Source: Xiphias gladius (Eukaryota; Chordata; Actinopteri; Istiophoriformes; Xiphiidae). From it: a DNA stretch of 64,000 nucleotides. The stretch is taken from assembly GCF_016859285.1 (NCBI RefSeq), contig NC_053420.1, positions 6,238,501-6,302,500 on the forward strand, given 5' to 3'. How positions within the stretch are numbered: position 1 is the stretch's first letter; every line of letters begins with the position of its first letter. Shown piece by piece: positions 11,925 through 23,769 of the stretch. The translations under genes and the position numbers were made by a program. Below the pieces are notes generated by a model. That model ran no database searches. It worked only from the letters and a program-made list of their open reading frames with translations, and had not been told where the DNA came from.

Positions 11925-12662
11925 ATGCTCTCAGAGATGATGTGCAGGAGGAGCTGCCAGCAGCAGCAGGATGGGAAAGAGGCTCCACACAGGGACGCTG
12001 CCAGCCGCAGGAATCACGGCTGGTCCAAGAGCTGCAGGGGGCGCCTGCAGGGGCGGAGGACAAGAGGGGGAGGGTGGCCGAGAGGGCGCAATCACCACCA
12101 CCAGCACCCTCAACGTCATCATCCTCATCACCATCACCCCCAACACCTCCAGAGGCCGGTGATGTCACTCCGGCCCATTAACGTTAAGGGAAACAGAGCG
12201 AGGGGGATGCGGGCCCCCAAGAACACCAACCAGTTTCTGATGCACGAGAAGTACCAGATGCTGCACATGCGCTCCGACTCAGTGGGGAGCGACAGCGGCA
12301 GCAGCTCCGACAGCGACACGGAGCTCACCGACATGGACTCGTACCTGGGCGTCCTGGAGAATGCCAGAGGAGCCCTCCTGGACAGTCCCAACCCACACAG
12401 CTCAACGACGCCACCAGGGCAGATCCTGGTACTTCCAGAGGACAGTCTGCGACTGCACGAAGACAGTCTGCGTCTGCAGGAGGACAGTCTGCGACTGCAC
12501 AAAGACAGTCTGCGTCTGCAGGACGGCCTGCATCTGCACGAAGACAGTCTGCGTCCGCAGGAGGACAGCTTGCAGTATTTCCCCTCTGAAGACGACCTAA
12601 TGCAGAGCCAGAATTTCATGCAGAGGGACTTTGTTGAGTTCTGTGACATCCTGACACCCTGA
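11925..12662 (+). CDS. CCER1-like low-complexity protein, single exon, 245 residues
   Basis: An uninterrupted 245-codon frame. The N-terminal third is basic with a His/Gln/Pro-rich stretch (about residues 54-75). The best-conserved-looking part is residues about 90-145: GMRAPKNTNQFLMHEKYQ, then MRSDSVGSDSGSSSDSDTEL and TDMDSYLGVLENARGALL. The GMRAPxNTxQFxM motif resembles vertebrate coiled-coil glutamate-rich protein 1 (CCER1), as I remember it; that is the basis for the call and it is tentative. Residues about 172-217 are seven-residue repeats (EDSLRLQ/H), followed by an acidic, aromatic C-terminus (FPSEDDL, DFVEFCDIL). Methionine 80 (12162) is an alternative start that would drop the His-rich part. 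No signal peptide or membrane segment. Biochemical function unknown; human CCER1 is linked to spermatid chromatin. Confidence 0.7.
   Translation: MLSEMMCRRSCQQQQDGKEAPHRDAASRRNHGWSKSCRGRLQGRRTRGGGWPRGRNHHHQHPQRHHPHHHHPQHLQRPVMSLRPINVKGNRARGMRAPKNTNQFLMHEKYQMLHMRSDSVGSDSGSSSDSDTELTDMDSYLGVLENARGALLDSPNPHSSTTPPGQILVLPEDSLRLHEDSLRLQEDSLRLHKDSLRLQDGLHLHEDSLRPQEDSLQYFPSEDDLMQSQNFMQRDFVEFCDILTP
12438..12575 (+). repeat. 21-bp coding minisatellite
   Basis: About six and a half copies of a 21-base unit (gacagtctgcgactgcacgaa and variants), exactly seven codons, so the frame is kept. One unit (the DGLHLH copy) is three bases short. Units alternate between a His-ending and a Gln-ending form, suggesting expansion of a two-unit block. 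It lies wholly inside the CCER1-like frame. Confidence 0.9.
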
Positions 12663-12882
12663 AGGGAAACTTTCAGGGAGCCATTTTGTTCCCAGCATTG
12701 TGAGACTCAAACCTCAGACTTAATGGGGTCAGGTTTGTTCTGCTTCATGTTCACACAAAATGAAAAAAAATATCCACCTTATTAAGTCATTTAGCCTTAA
12801 AAGTTGAAGAATGTGCCCACACACTGAGATTATTCCATTAGATTCCATAAGATATAAACTTTTTAAAAATATATATATTTTT

Positions 12883-12888
12883 AATAAA
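12883..12888 (+). terminator. Polyadenylation signal AATAAA of the CCER1-like gene
   Basis: Canonical hexamer 221 bases after the stop codon, in a T/A-rich 3' end. It makes a short 3' UTR and supports transcription of the frame. Confidence 0.65.
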
Positions 12889-12889
12889 G

Positions 12890-15800
12890 CATAATTTTAT
12901 TAACATTCCTGCAGTTATTTGACTTACTATGTCTTTTTTTGAGATACTGGCACTGATATTTGAAGAACAAGGGAAACTGCACTGAAAGAAAGTGGAATCA
13001 TCTCAGCCTGTTGGCATTTTCCTAGGTTTAAGACATAATTTTTCAATTAAATGACATTATTAAGATGGATATTTTTTAACAGTTCCCGTTCGGTTCATGT
13101 TTGGTCATGTACAGTATGTCCGGGTGCTGTAAAGTGCTGCTTTTCTGTTGTTGTTGCACACAAAGGGAGCTCGGTGGTGGGAGTGAGCCCAAACAGCCAA
13201 TCGGAGTCGAGCTGCCCGGATTAGCCTGCAGACGATTGGCTGATGCAGGCTGTCATGGACAAAAAAGCCTTTTACTGTACAGAATAAAAAATAAAAAAAA
13301 AAACACACAAATAAATATCTGATTGATGTAAAGTTGGGCTGAGTGAATGTCTGTGGATATAAATGAGTTTTTCTCATGGTGCTGGCAGAGTTAACAGGGT
13401 CAGTGTGTCGCCGAATCATCGGGGTGCCTCAGAGCGAATAAGGCGCATGCAAACCATGTGAAAATAAATACTCAGTGTTGCTCACATGCATCGTAATAAC
13501 AGGTGACATGACAATGTGTGAGTGGAGCAGTTAAAAAAAATAAGCACAGTTCAATGTAACATTTAATATACAAGTTAAAATATACAAGATGGTGTTCATC
13601 TGATTTTATTTCATTTTGCCATAAAACAAAATGCACATAACACACTCGTCCAGATGTTCACAAAACCTGAGAAGCAAAAAGCGGATTCTATCCAAGAGGA
13701 GACGTGGACCTGCAGAGACAAACAACAAAGAACAAAGAAAGCTGACACAAGAAAAAACCCTAAAAGATAACAACAAAGACTGCTGACGTTACTTATCATG
13801 GGTACTACACATAATCACACATATCTTCCCCTTGTATTCCATGAATAGAAATTTTTTACAAACTGAAATGTATTCTGAGCACCTCACATTATCTGTTCCA
13901 CATCTTTAGCTCCGACTTCCGGAAAGTATCTGGATCCAAAAGAACAAGATTTATGAATTTTGACAGAATGTGGACTATGCATTGCATTCAACCTATGCTG
14001 GTCCCTTGTATGCACAGACACCTATAAATAGTCTGGTACGTTGCCAGATATACATGCCCTGCCGCTAAATTCTTAACCCCTACCAGCAATATTTAATTTT
14101 AATGATTTAAAATCTTACACACTTAAATAAGTTATTTTACTGTAACTGATAATGTTACTTGTCATCTTATTTTGTACAAAGCGGCATGGTGCTTCTTAGA
14201 CAGTCCACGGTATTAGAAATTACACCTAAAAGTCAGTTCTTGATCGCGTCTCAGCCGTATTTCTTGTAACTAGTATTATTGGCATTTTATTTGTGTATTC
14301 GGAAATTTCAGCAGGAAATCGAAGCAGGAAGGAGGCAGAATCTTTGTTCCTGTGTACAGAGCAGTTAAAGCAGATTACATAAAGTGAAGTGGTCTGGTCA
14401 CACCCACTCAGGACAGCCAGGGAGGTGTAAGCCTCTTTGTGGTTGTGTGTCATAACCTAATAATGGTAACGGGTCAAAGCGTGAGGAACAGGCAGGTTAT
14501 AGCTGTTCTTAACTCTTGATTTATCCTTATGATCTATTATCCTTCCCTTCAAAGTCACTGAGCAGTGACAGTACCTGCTGCTGTAACGGCTGCAGTGCCT
14601 TCATTTTACGCCTTTTTAGTCTAATTTCCCTGATAAGCTTGTTTTTCTAGCTGGATTTAACTTCTGCCTCATTTAATAAAGTGGGATAACAAAGCAAATT
14701 ACCGAGATGTTATGATGATATTTTGTAATTACATATTACATTACAGCTCTGGAGAAAAACTAAACCTAGCTTTAGTTTAAGCTGAGGGTAGCTGTGGTAA
14801 TCTCCTCTGTCAACTTCACATCTTGCTTTAGTCGTTTAGTGTTTATCTCTTTGTTTGTTTTTACATTTATTTATTTTTACAGGGACAATGCAAATTGATC
14901 ATAATAACTGTAATTGTGCCATTGTTTGCTAAAAGGCTGATTTTCAGATGTTAGTCGGCTGTTTCTGGTTTGGTGGTTCGGTTCTTAGTTTTGGTTGGTC
15001 ATTACTGCTGCTGTAAATGCTGCTTTTTTTCTCTTGAACTATTCTTTGGCATAATACTTTATTATATGGTAAAACAGATGTCAAAAACCAAATTCTGGTC
15101 AATTTTGACCAAATATTTTCTTATTGTTTTTGGTTTTGAGGGAGAATTGTGATTGTGTTATAATGGACAGTTACGTAGGTTTCAGTTCAGTTTTCATCTT
15201 CTTCGAAATCAGATATTATATATTCATTGACTGAAGAGGATTTACATTGTACAATAACACTTAATTTTGAAAGTGTGAAAAGCTTTTAAAGGTTTGACAG
15301 TAACAAAAGACCCTGGGGCAAAAATGAGTTGTAATGCCCGTACTGGACTGCAAAGTGTATATTAGTTTCTAATAGGTAACCAGTCTGTATTGATTCGAAT
15401 TAGCACAAAATTATTTAGGAATATCCATTGTGCAAGTACATTATATACTGAAATAATAAAAGTGTTAAAGCTAAATTGTAATTTGAGGCACTACAAGATA
15501 GGGCCTCCAGAATAAACACCTAATTAATTAAAACTATAAACTGGAAAGAAAAAACAGTCCATTTTCAAACTCTATTTTCAACATTTTTGTAATCCCACCC
15601 AAACTCAAACACAGAAACAAGAGGGGTCGACCAAATTTCAAAGTGGATTTTTAAGAAAAGTAGAGAAAAACCTGGTATAAGGCATGACCGCATATCGTCA
15701 ATGTGCAAAATTGACGACATAGTTGAAAACTGTTGCGGAGACACTGTAAACAACCACTTTCAATAGACATTAGCTGAAGCCTGCTCGCTAGATGACGCAA

Positions 15801-17120
15801 TACGCCAATTAGCACATTAATGACATCATTGCATTGCATTTGCATTCTGCCTGGTGTCAGCCGGCTTCAGCACGTTATCTGTAAAGACAACGGCTGTGCT
15901 GTGACTTCGGCTATATTTACTTGTAAAGCGACTACTCAGAGAGAAAGTTAGAAGCTCATTCACGTCTGTGTCAGCTGCCGTGCTGTCAGTTGAATCAGAC
16001 GCATAGGGAGGTGTGCCTGCGGAGGGAAAGCCTGACCTCGCGCTTGCGGGGCAACGCCGGCGACGCTCTTCCACGGAAAGTAGCTAGGTTTTGTCCAAAA
16101 AGTCGCTAGATTTGTCGCTAGATGCTTTTTCGGAAATGAATTTGCTAAAGGGGTGTGAAAAGTTGGTAAATCTAGCGACAAAGGCGCTATGTTGGCAACA
16201 ATGCCTGTAAACGCCCCCTCATGACAACTTTTTGTGCAAATTAATTTTGAAAGCGCAACGGCCAGTGGGGAAACTCCCAACACTCGGCAATGGAAAAACA
16301 GTTAATACCCTACAATCTCCTAAAATATAAACTTTTATAGAGGATACAAACTTAAACCTGCGACATTCACTGAATCTTCATCCACGAATGTTTAATTTTG
16401 GGGGCACGTTTGCAGTGCATGCACTAGCGTATCCTCATCTCCGCCACAGGCCACATATCCTTACCCTTAAATCTTTTGACACTGTTCAAGAGTTGCTGCA
16501 GATTTCATTATGTTCATTAAATGGTGCACTGCAGTCTGGAGCTTTCTGGGTGCCTTGGGATTTAGGGCCCTGGTGCAGTTATCCTCTTTATCTGGGTGGT
16601 AATCTATCTGTGGTCGATTTAATCCTTTCACGTCATTACAGTGAGTAACTCATACAACCCAATGAAAATCCCAAATGTCAATATGAAGACAAACCTATGA
16701 GGACAGAAAACATATGTGATAAGAAGTGACTTCATGTCAGGAGCAGGTCCAACCTCCTCAGGCCGACCTTTGACCTGTGGATCAGCTGACTGGCTCATTT
16801 GGCACGGGGTGAAATCCATACTAAGGGAGTGTTAACCAAGAACAAACACACAGTCACACAGACCTACACTGTGTTTTCACTGTTTCTTATCTTATCGCAC
16901 ACACTGAGGGCCTAGTGCCTTGCTCAGGGACACTGCAGCAAGTCACAGCTGTTTTGTCTTTTGTCTGTTTCTATTGTATCTACTGTAGCTCCTGTTTCTG
17001 TTTTCCGCCGCCTTTGTCGTCACAGTCAGCAGTAGCTTCTAGTTTAAGGTTGTTGTTGCACAATGCTGATTCTGATTGGTCAGCTGACACAGCCAAACAG
17101 GAAAAGAGAGAGTGAGCTGG
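12890..17120. other. Gene-free spacer
   Basis: AT-rich DNA with many stops in all frames; I found no exon-like stretch with conserved protein character. A further AATAAA cluster lies near 13283. The only structure noted is the inverted repeat at 16111-16182. Confidence 0.55.
16111..16182. repeat. Inverted repeat (12-bp stems)
   Basis: tttgtcgctaga at 16111-16122 is perfectly complemented by tctagcgacaaa at 16171-16182, with a 48-base spacer. A further related tcgctaga copy lies at 16103-16110. This looks like the core of a small DNA-transposon derivative, but the outer ends are not identifiable. Confidence 0.5.
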
Positions 17121-17126
17121 CTGACA

Positions 17127-17159
<33 letters not shown>

Positions 17160-17208
17160 CCACAAACACACACACACAAAACCGCACGCACACACACACA
17201 CACACACG
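17127..17208 (+). repeat. (CA)n microsatellite
   Basis: Interrupted CA tract, followed directly by a fish repeat. Confidence 0.9.
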
Positions 17209-17347
17209 TTGGCCATGGTCACTTTTGGGGACATTACATAGACTTGCATTCATTACCTGGAGATTTACCCTAACCCCAAGCACTGAACCAAAAATCTGCT
17301 TTTTCCAAATTAGTTAACATGGCTTTTTGTCCCCAAATGGACAAGCC

Positions 17348-17350
<3 letters not shown>
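17209..17350 (+). repeat. CA-flanked fish repeat ('ggggacattacatagacttgc' type)
   Basis: Holds ttttggggacattacataga, then a cattacctggagatttaccctaacccc part and a 'gtccccaaatggac' end, bounded on both sides by (CA)n. This block with flanking CA tracts is a familiar dispersed unit in fish genomes. Family name not known to me. Confidence 0.55.

Positions 17351-17402
<52 letters not shown>
17351..17402 (+). repeat. (CA)n microsatellite
   Basis: Near-perfect CA tract of about 26 units. Confidence 0.95.
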
Positions 17403-17405
<3 letters not shown>

Positions 17406-17519
17406 ACACACCATGACCACGACTGTAAGGAGGTGGCAGATTACAGAAAGTAGATCAGTACCCTGCAAACACTTCCTCTGCTAGTGGTGCTAATGCTAAT
17501 CCGCTGACACACACAAACA

Positions 17520-17800
17520 CTTTTGTATGTGTCTATACTTATAAGGACCCAAAGTAACGTAATTTATTTCCTAACCTAAAATTTTAAATAAAACTAAGCC
17601 CCCAAACAGCTCCAGCCCTTTGATGATGTGAGGACCAGACAAAATGTCTTCAGTTTCCAAAACTTTAAAAAAAAATCACTTTCTAATCATGTCATCACTT
17701 TCAAATCTAAGACGTACAAGAGCGCGTGCACACAAACGCACACACACACTCACAAACACACACACAAACTGTCAAGTGTGAATTGTTGGTGAAGGGGCAG
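17520..17800 (+). repeat. Short copy of the 'gtgaggacc / tcctcactttccaaaa' repeat with degenerate CA tract
   Basis: Starts with a tgtgtctatacttataagga part, then gatgtgaggaccagacaaaatgtc and cttcagtttccaaaac, and ends in an interrupted CA tract (about 17725-17768). The same order of blocks occurs at 25850-26560, so the two are copies of one family. Confidence 0.5.
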
Positions 17801-18107
17801 CCATCCAACAACAAGTACAGACAGAGTTACCGTATGAAGCAGCATTAGATAGATCACTGACACACCCACACACCACGAGTAGTTGAAATCTGTGAGACTC
17901 CGTGTTGTGAGTTTAGATAAAGTTAAGTATTGTGGATGTGAATGATTATCTTCTGTCTTTTATAATCCTGAATCATGTCTCAGTGTGTGAATAAAGGAAG
18001 AATGAAGGGGTGGGGGATGGGGCGCAACTGAGCAGCTGGCTTGGTGATGATCAGATGAATACATTTTGCAAAGAAAAGCTTTTGAATAGAATATGAATAT
18101 GTTGACA

Positions 18108-18270
18108 TATACACTATGTGGCCAAAAGTATGTAGACAGCTGAATATTCTAGTACGTGAGAGTCGAACGTATGATTGAAGAACTATTGGCGTTAATCTGT
18201 TACTAACAGTTTCCACTCCTCTGGCTTTACCCCAGGTTTTAGAGCTTGAGTCCATTCTGACATACTGCTC
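18108..18270 (+). repeat. Degenerate short DNA-transposon-type repeat ('acactatgtggccaaaagtat')
   Basis: Starts with acactatgtggccaaaagta followed by tgtagacagctg, and has a downstream part with tttccactcctctggcttta. In fish genomes these two blocks belong to a widely dispersed non-autonomous element of the Tc1 type, as I recall. This copy is diverged and has no coding capacity. Confidence 0.5.
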
Positions 18271-19734
18271 TTTTTTTTTTAACTTTTTCAGGGTACCGAG
18301 GAATATATCATGACATATAAATCGAGCATAATATGAAATATTGGGATTATACACTGTGAAATAATCACCGATAAACTGTAGATTAGTAAACCTTTCAGCT
18401 GGCAAATTAAAATTAAGCATGTAAAGTGCGATGAGGTAACCGTGACAAAATTTCTCAGAAACTCATATCCATGATTCACAGCCAGAGCAGCCAATCAAAA
18501 TACCCCAAAAGGACATCTGTTAACCATCTACTGATAAATCCCGTTGATATTTGTTAAAGGCAAATTCCTTAAACTCCAGAACTGGAGTGGTTTGCTCCAC
18601 ATGTTTAGATAAGAAAGATTACTTTTTATTATCATTGCTAATTTCTGGTCTAAAATCTTTGGTTATTCAACAATATTATTATTATTTTTTTTTTGCGGCC
18701 TTTTACGAGCACAATTTCCCATGAGCTCAAGGTTTTTAGACAGCAGAGATTCCTTCGTAAAGATCAGAAAGGTTTAAACTTCTACTAGCAAGCGCTGTGG
18801 TGGGTGCCAATTCATCTTATGGGACACGCATCTTAAATTCAGAAAAACTGTTGAAAGAAATGGTGAATGAGAGACGCCGAGCAGTAGAGGCTAGCATAGA
18901 CGTGCTGTCGGGACTTTGGCTCTTTATGCACCCATCTCTCTCTTGTTTCCAGGGAAACAAGGGGAGCGTCTACAGTTGTCTACAGCTATAGCTGTCCAAC
19001 AAAGGTGAAAATACAAAAATAAATAAATAAATCTCCCGTGACGATTGATAGACGGTCCACTTGGATCCACTCTGATATTACAGATACTGACACACCTGTC
19101 GAGGTTGAAGCAAGCCCTGCGGCAACACACCGGGACTGTACCAGACTTGATCAGACTGAATCTAATCTGGACCTGGCATTATGTTCTCCCAGCGGTTGGG
19201 GTTTCTCTGCAATACTGAACCATAACCTAACCCTAAACACAGAGGACAGTGTTGTGGGAAACGCACAAGGAAACACTATTTGACTTCGACACAAGAATTC
19301 CCCAACCCGGATCCACAGTTGGGTCTTGTTTACTTGTAACCAAGTGGACTCATGAAAAACTCTAATGCTGTCTGGAACCCTCTGAGAATATATGAATGGC
19401 TACTTATCAGCAGAAATACAGCGAATTCACATGTATCAGGATGGAAATGATGATCTTTGTAAGCTTTTAAGATGCATGAAAAGATGAGCCATGGTCATGC
19501 CTGGTGTTTCCTCACAGAAATCTTTGACATGAGAGATTTCCAGAAAACGAATACCAAATCAAACGATGGAAATACTTTCACATTTCAGAACATCTGGGGT
19601 GAAACCACACTGAACCAGAGAATACTGGGTTGTTGTTTTTTCCCACCAGAACTCTTTACCAATAAGAGAGTAACCTCAGTCATTGTGGTTCTGCGTACAA
19701 CCATAAACCCTGGACCAAAACCTCCATTACCTCA

Positions 19735-19736
19735 GT

Positions 19737-19784
<48 letters not shown>

Positions 19785-19811
19785 TTGGGTAGGGGGTGTG
19801 TGTGTGTGTGT
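19735..19811 (+). repeat. (GT)n microsatellite
   Basis: GT tract of more than twenty units, interrupted and resuming after 19783. Confidence 0.9.
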
Positions 19812-22479
19812 TATGAATAGTTGCAGTGAAGGAGAGAGGAGAAGAAGGAGGAATGGATGGAGCTGGATAGTAAAGTCAGTTAGGAGTGGAAAAGTACAGC
19901 CGTCTGCTCCGGAGGTGGGGACTTCTCTGTTGAGTACACAAACCGGCCAATCAGAGCACAGAAAAACACACTGATTGACAGCAGTGCTCAGCAGGATGAC
20001 AAACCATCAGTGGGGTTCCAACTCTGAACTCTGTCTCCCTATAAACCTGAGTCTTATGGTTCTGGTGATAAGCTTCAGTCTCAAGGTTTCTACTCTGAAG
20101 TGAAACAGGATTCAATGTGAAAAAGGTTTAAACCTCTGAACCAATTCAGCCGAGTTGTAAAGATGTTGAACTTGCCACAACAGTTAGGAAAGTTCATACG
20201 ACATTTACATTGGCAGATCTATAGGTACCACAAGTTTTGGGGAATTTTTTTTAATTCTTTTTAAAGGACTATTTTATGTTAATCAATAACTTGTTATCGA
20301 AGGTACATTTCTAGTGGTCTTCTTCAGGTAGCAAAGCAACTGTAACATTACTGACCATTTGCTAAATGGGAGTGCTCCTCTGCTAGTGATACTCCGGACT
20401 TGCAAAAAACCCTCTGGACAGGGCAGATATATTCAAAAAATCATCCATACCAACTGCCAGGAACATGATAAACACGCCTCGGAGGAATTCGTTTCCTAAC
20501 ACTTGCACATATTTGCACCGTACGGCCAAACTCTTCTTAACTCAATGTAGATACATCTGTACTTATTTTTCTTTTAATGCTATTTGAATACACTGATGAA
20601 CACCGTTCACTCAGTGTTGGGGAGCCGGCCCTGAACGATACAACATCGGAGCTGAGATTAATGTGAGTGGCTCTGCACTGATCCTCGTCGGATCAGGGGA
20701 AGTTTACTGGAGGTGGAAATCACAAATCACTTTGCTGATCTGAATCACCTTGTTCAGTTCAGGTCAGAGATTTACAGTCGCTGACTATGCAGCTCACTTT
20801 TTTCCTAAGCTCCAAGCATTCAAACGCACTTCAGAATGTACATCAGGAAGTGAAAGCTTCACCGCTCATGCGGCCGTGACGTCCACTACTGATTCAGACT
20901 GTCTCCGGTTCAGTGGCATGTTCAGGCTGTTGCTAGTGTAAGCTGTCAGCTCAGTACAAAATTAGCCCGCACAGGCACTGCGGCTGAGGTTAACATCTCA
21001 GCAGCCTATTATTTACGACAGAGTCATCAGATTATGATTGTGTCTGTGGCTTTTGTGGTCTTTTAATGAGCTTTGAACGAGCACTGACGAGCCCCACTGA
21101 GCTCCAGTCAGTGGTAACGGGTGATTCAGTCTAGTCAATTCACTCTGAAAAATTGTTGATAAAAAAAAAACCAAACAAACCGCTCATACATGCACTGAAC
21201 ACCTCTAAAGTTTAACACAGGCAATCTGGCTAGACTTGGTTAGTCCTTATCTTTGTCATCTTTGTCTCTCTCTTGTAGAACTGAAACATATTGTATTATA
21301 CTAACAATGAATGTCGCTTGTCCAAGAAACTTACCATCTATTTCCACAGTAATAGAACTGCCTTATGTATTTTTTCTCCAATTCACTGTAACTGCACTAT
21401 AATATCAGGGTTAACCACCCTGCGATACGAGAACAATGCTGCTCCTTTATTTCCACGTCTTCTACATGAATCTTCAAGCACGGAGGAGGTTAACTTTTCA
21501 GCCGAGACTTGTTGGATTTAGCCGCAGCCTTTTTTTTTGCATCGTTACATGGCGCTGAGTCAGGGAGACGACGTGTATGTAGCTGTCAAGACCGTATTGT
21601 TTGCTCGGCTAGATGTTCGCGCCGACACAACCTGCCAGTGAGAGTTGTCATTTCAGTCACACCGATGGCCGCTGGCCAAACTGAGAGGCTGCCTTCGTCG
21701 ACTTCAGTCTGAAATCAAGGGCCCGTTGTTTCGGAAATTTCCCCAGATTTTCTACAGTAAATCTGCCACCGGAGAAATCTTGACTGTCAGTGTAATTGCT
21801 GGTATTTTTTCGGCTTCACTGAGAAAAAAGACTCGACAAAAATTTCTGTTAAATAGAGTCACGTGTCTTGCTGCTACAATTTTTTTTTTTTTTTGGTTGT
21901 GGTGATACTTTTTAAGATACGGTTTTAATGGATGTCACAGGTTGCATTTGGCAGCCAGAAGTAAAGGAATTCTATTAAACAAGCTGTATCAACATCTCAA
22001 TATAGAGCTCTTGTGTTGTACAACTCTCATTTATTTACTAAAAGTTCTTGTAAAACTGTTGTACGTTAAGAGGAACTCCACACTTGCTCACTTACGCATG
22101 ATCACACAGATTCATGTTGGTGTGTTATGTTTATACAATTGATTCTTACGCTAATAAACATATCTGTGTAGAAAAAAAAACTCTTTCTGCTCAAAACCAT
22201 GCGTCTCCTTGGAGCCGAAAGTTCAGTTCAGAAATTTAAAAAAACAGACATGTAAAAAAAGCAGTTTTTGGTTTGACGGGGTGTTAAATGGTAGAAGTAT
22301 TCAGTGATTTGACTGGAGTCTTGTCGTGAGGTTGCCTCATGAAACCAGATTAGGCGCTGCAGAGAAGTACCGGGCGGATGGATACGTCAAGAAATAGTAC
22401 CAACACGTATCTCCCCCTAAAATTGTTATTTTTACGTTTTCCGTTCGTGTTCTGGTTAAACAAACTAGAGACGATGTGT

Positions 22480-22640
22480 TAATTAATGAGGTGTCTCTAA
22501 GGGTATTTTTTGACTTTAGCTGTTTCCCCCTGCTTCCACTCTTCATGCTAAGCTAGGCTAACCATCTCCTGACTCCAGCTCTGTACTGAACACACAGACG
22601 TGAGCCTTGTATTGATCCTGTTACGGTGGAAGAACACACA
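22480..22640 (+). repeat. Dispersed fish repeat, family B, 3' part
   Basis: Contains ctgtttccccctgcttccac, then catgctaagctaggctaacc and a 'ctccagctctgtactgaacacacagacgtgag' type end. The same order is found at 62940-63005, within a longer copy. No reading frame. Confidence 0.55.
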
Positions 22641-22806
22641 CAGTCCTCATTCACAGATGTGCTGTGCTGTGTGCTGTGTGTTTTTTACGCGCATTTTGAT
22701 TAACCGGCCTCCAGGCTTCAACATGCCATGTACAGTCTGCAAGGCTGACCAGTGAGAGTGTGTGATCTGTTTCCTGCTGCTCCACTGACCTGGCAGCTTT
22801 AACCAC

Positions 22807-22822
22807 ACAGACACACACACAC

Positions 22823-22886
<64 letters not shown>
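22807..22886 (+). repeat. (CA)n microsatellite
   Basis: About forty CA units with one CG interruption. Confidence 0.95.
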
Positions 22887-22890
<4 letters not shown>

Positions 22891-23005
22891 GAGCTCAATT
22901 CATGAGGAGAGAGGGAGTTGTTATTCTGGTAGCATGAACTCAACTTATCTCTGTCTCTCTTTCAGCAGTGTGGTGAATGTTTCACAGGACTGACAATCTC
23001 CTCAA

Positions 23006-23064
<59 letters not shown>
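23006..23064 (+). repeat. (CA)n microsatellite
   Basis: About thirty perfect CA units, 120 bases from the previous tract. Confidence 0.95.
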
Positions 23065-23067
<3 letters not shown>

Positions 23068-23554
23068 CTCTACTCGCTGTGTGTGAATAGCTAGGATTCA
23101 GAGAGCAGGACAGTAGACACACACACACTCAGTAGTAGACTAAGATACATGATAAAGTGACACGAAGAGAGGAGCTCAACTGTCCTATTGTATCATACCA
23201 GAGAGGATACTCAGTGCTGATTGGTTTGTTGCTGTGCATTTTATTTCATCCATTTTCTAAATGAACCCTGGCATGTGAAAGAAGGTTCCAGGTGGTAGAG
23301 GTCACGGCTCCTCCTGCTGGTTGGAGCTTTACAGTAATGACTTTCACCTGCTTCACAAAGATCCTGACAACCCACAGTTTACACCTCAAGGGCAGATTGT
23401 CCGTAACATGAATTAAGAAAATACCTGTGGTCAATGATGAATGGTATAATCACAATAGCCTGGTTATGAAATCGGAATTCAGATCCTTTATTCATCAAGT
23501 CCTGCACACTTTTTTACTTTAGCATACGTACACAAGTATTTAAAATAACATTTT

Positions 23555-23760
23555 CTTCAGTCCCAAGTTAAGACCAACAAGTCCCGAGTCAAGTCCCAGG
23601 TCACAAAGAACAGAAAGACAACAATTCTAAGGTTAGTACTAATAAGTACCAAGTCAAGTCCCAGTTAAAGACCATCAAGTCCCAAGTCAAGAACAATAAA
23701 TCCTGAGGCAAGTCCCAGGTCACGAACAAAAAGTCTCGTGTTGAGTCCCAGTCCTAAACT
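23555..23760 (+). repeat. Diverged tandem array of 'aagtcccaagtcaagtcccag' units
   Basis: Repeated variants of aagtcccaagtcaagtccc separated by short A-rich linkers (for example near 23570, 23585, 23650, 23680 and 23705). Copies differ by several substitutions, so the array is old. The repeat period is irregular, roughly 20 to 60 bases. Confidence 0.65.
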
Positions 23761-23769
23761 TAAAATCAT

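Larger units (their letters stand above)
17805..22480. other. Gene-free spacer
   Basis: No supportable exon. Contents noted separately: Tc1-type relic near 18108-18270 and a (GT)n tract at 19735-19811. GC content rises modestly around 20600-20900 and 21430-21720 without any recognisable protein. Confidence 0.5.

Noticed and set aside
11798..12181. 127-codon frame overlapping the CCER1-like start
   Set aside because: It begins at a TTG, not an ATG, and is out of frame with the better-supported protein.
12134..12649. Minus-strand 171-codon Arg/Ser/Cys-rich frame
   Set aside because: Shadow of the CCER1-like repeat on the opposite strand.
23555..23760. CRISPR-like direct repeats
   Set aside because: Repeats are imperfect with irregular spacing in a vertebrate genome; this is a degenerate tandem array.
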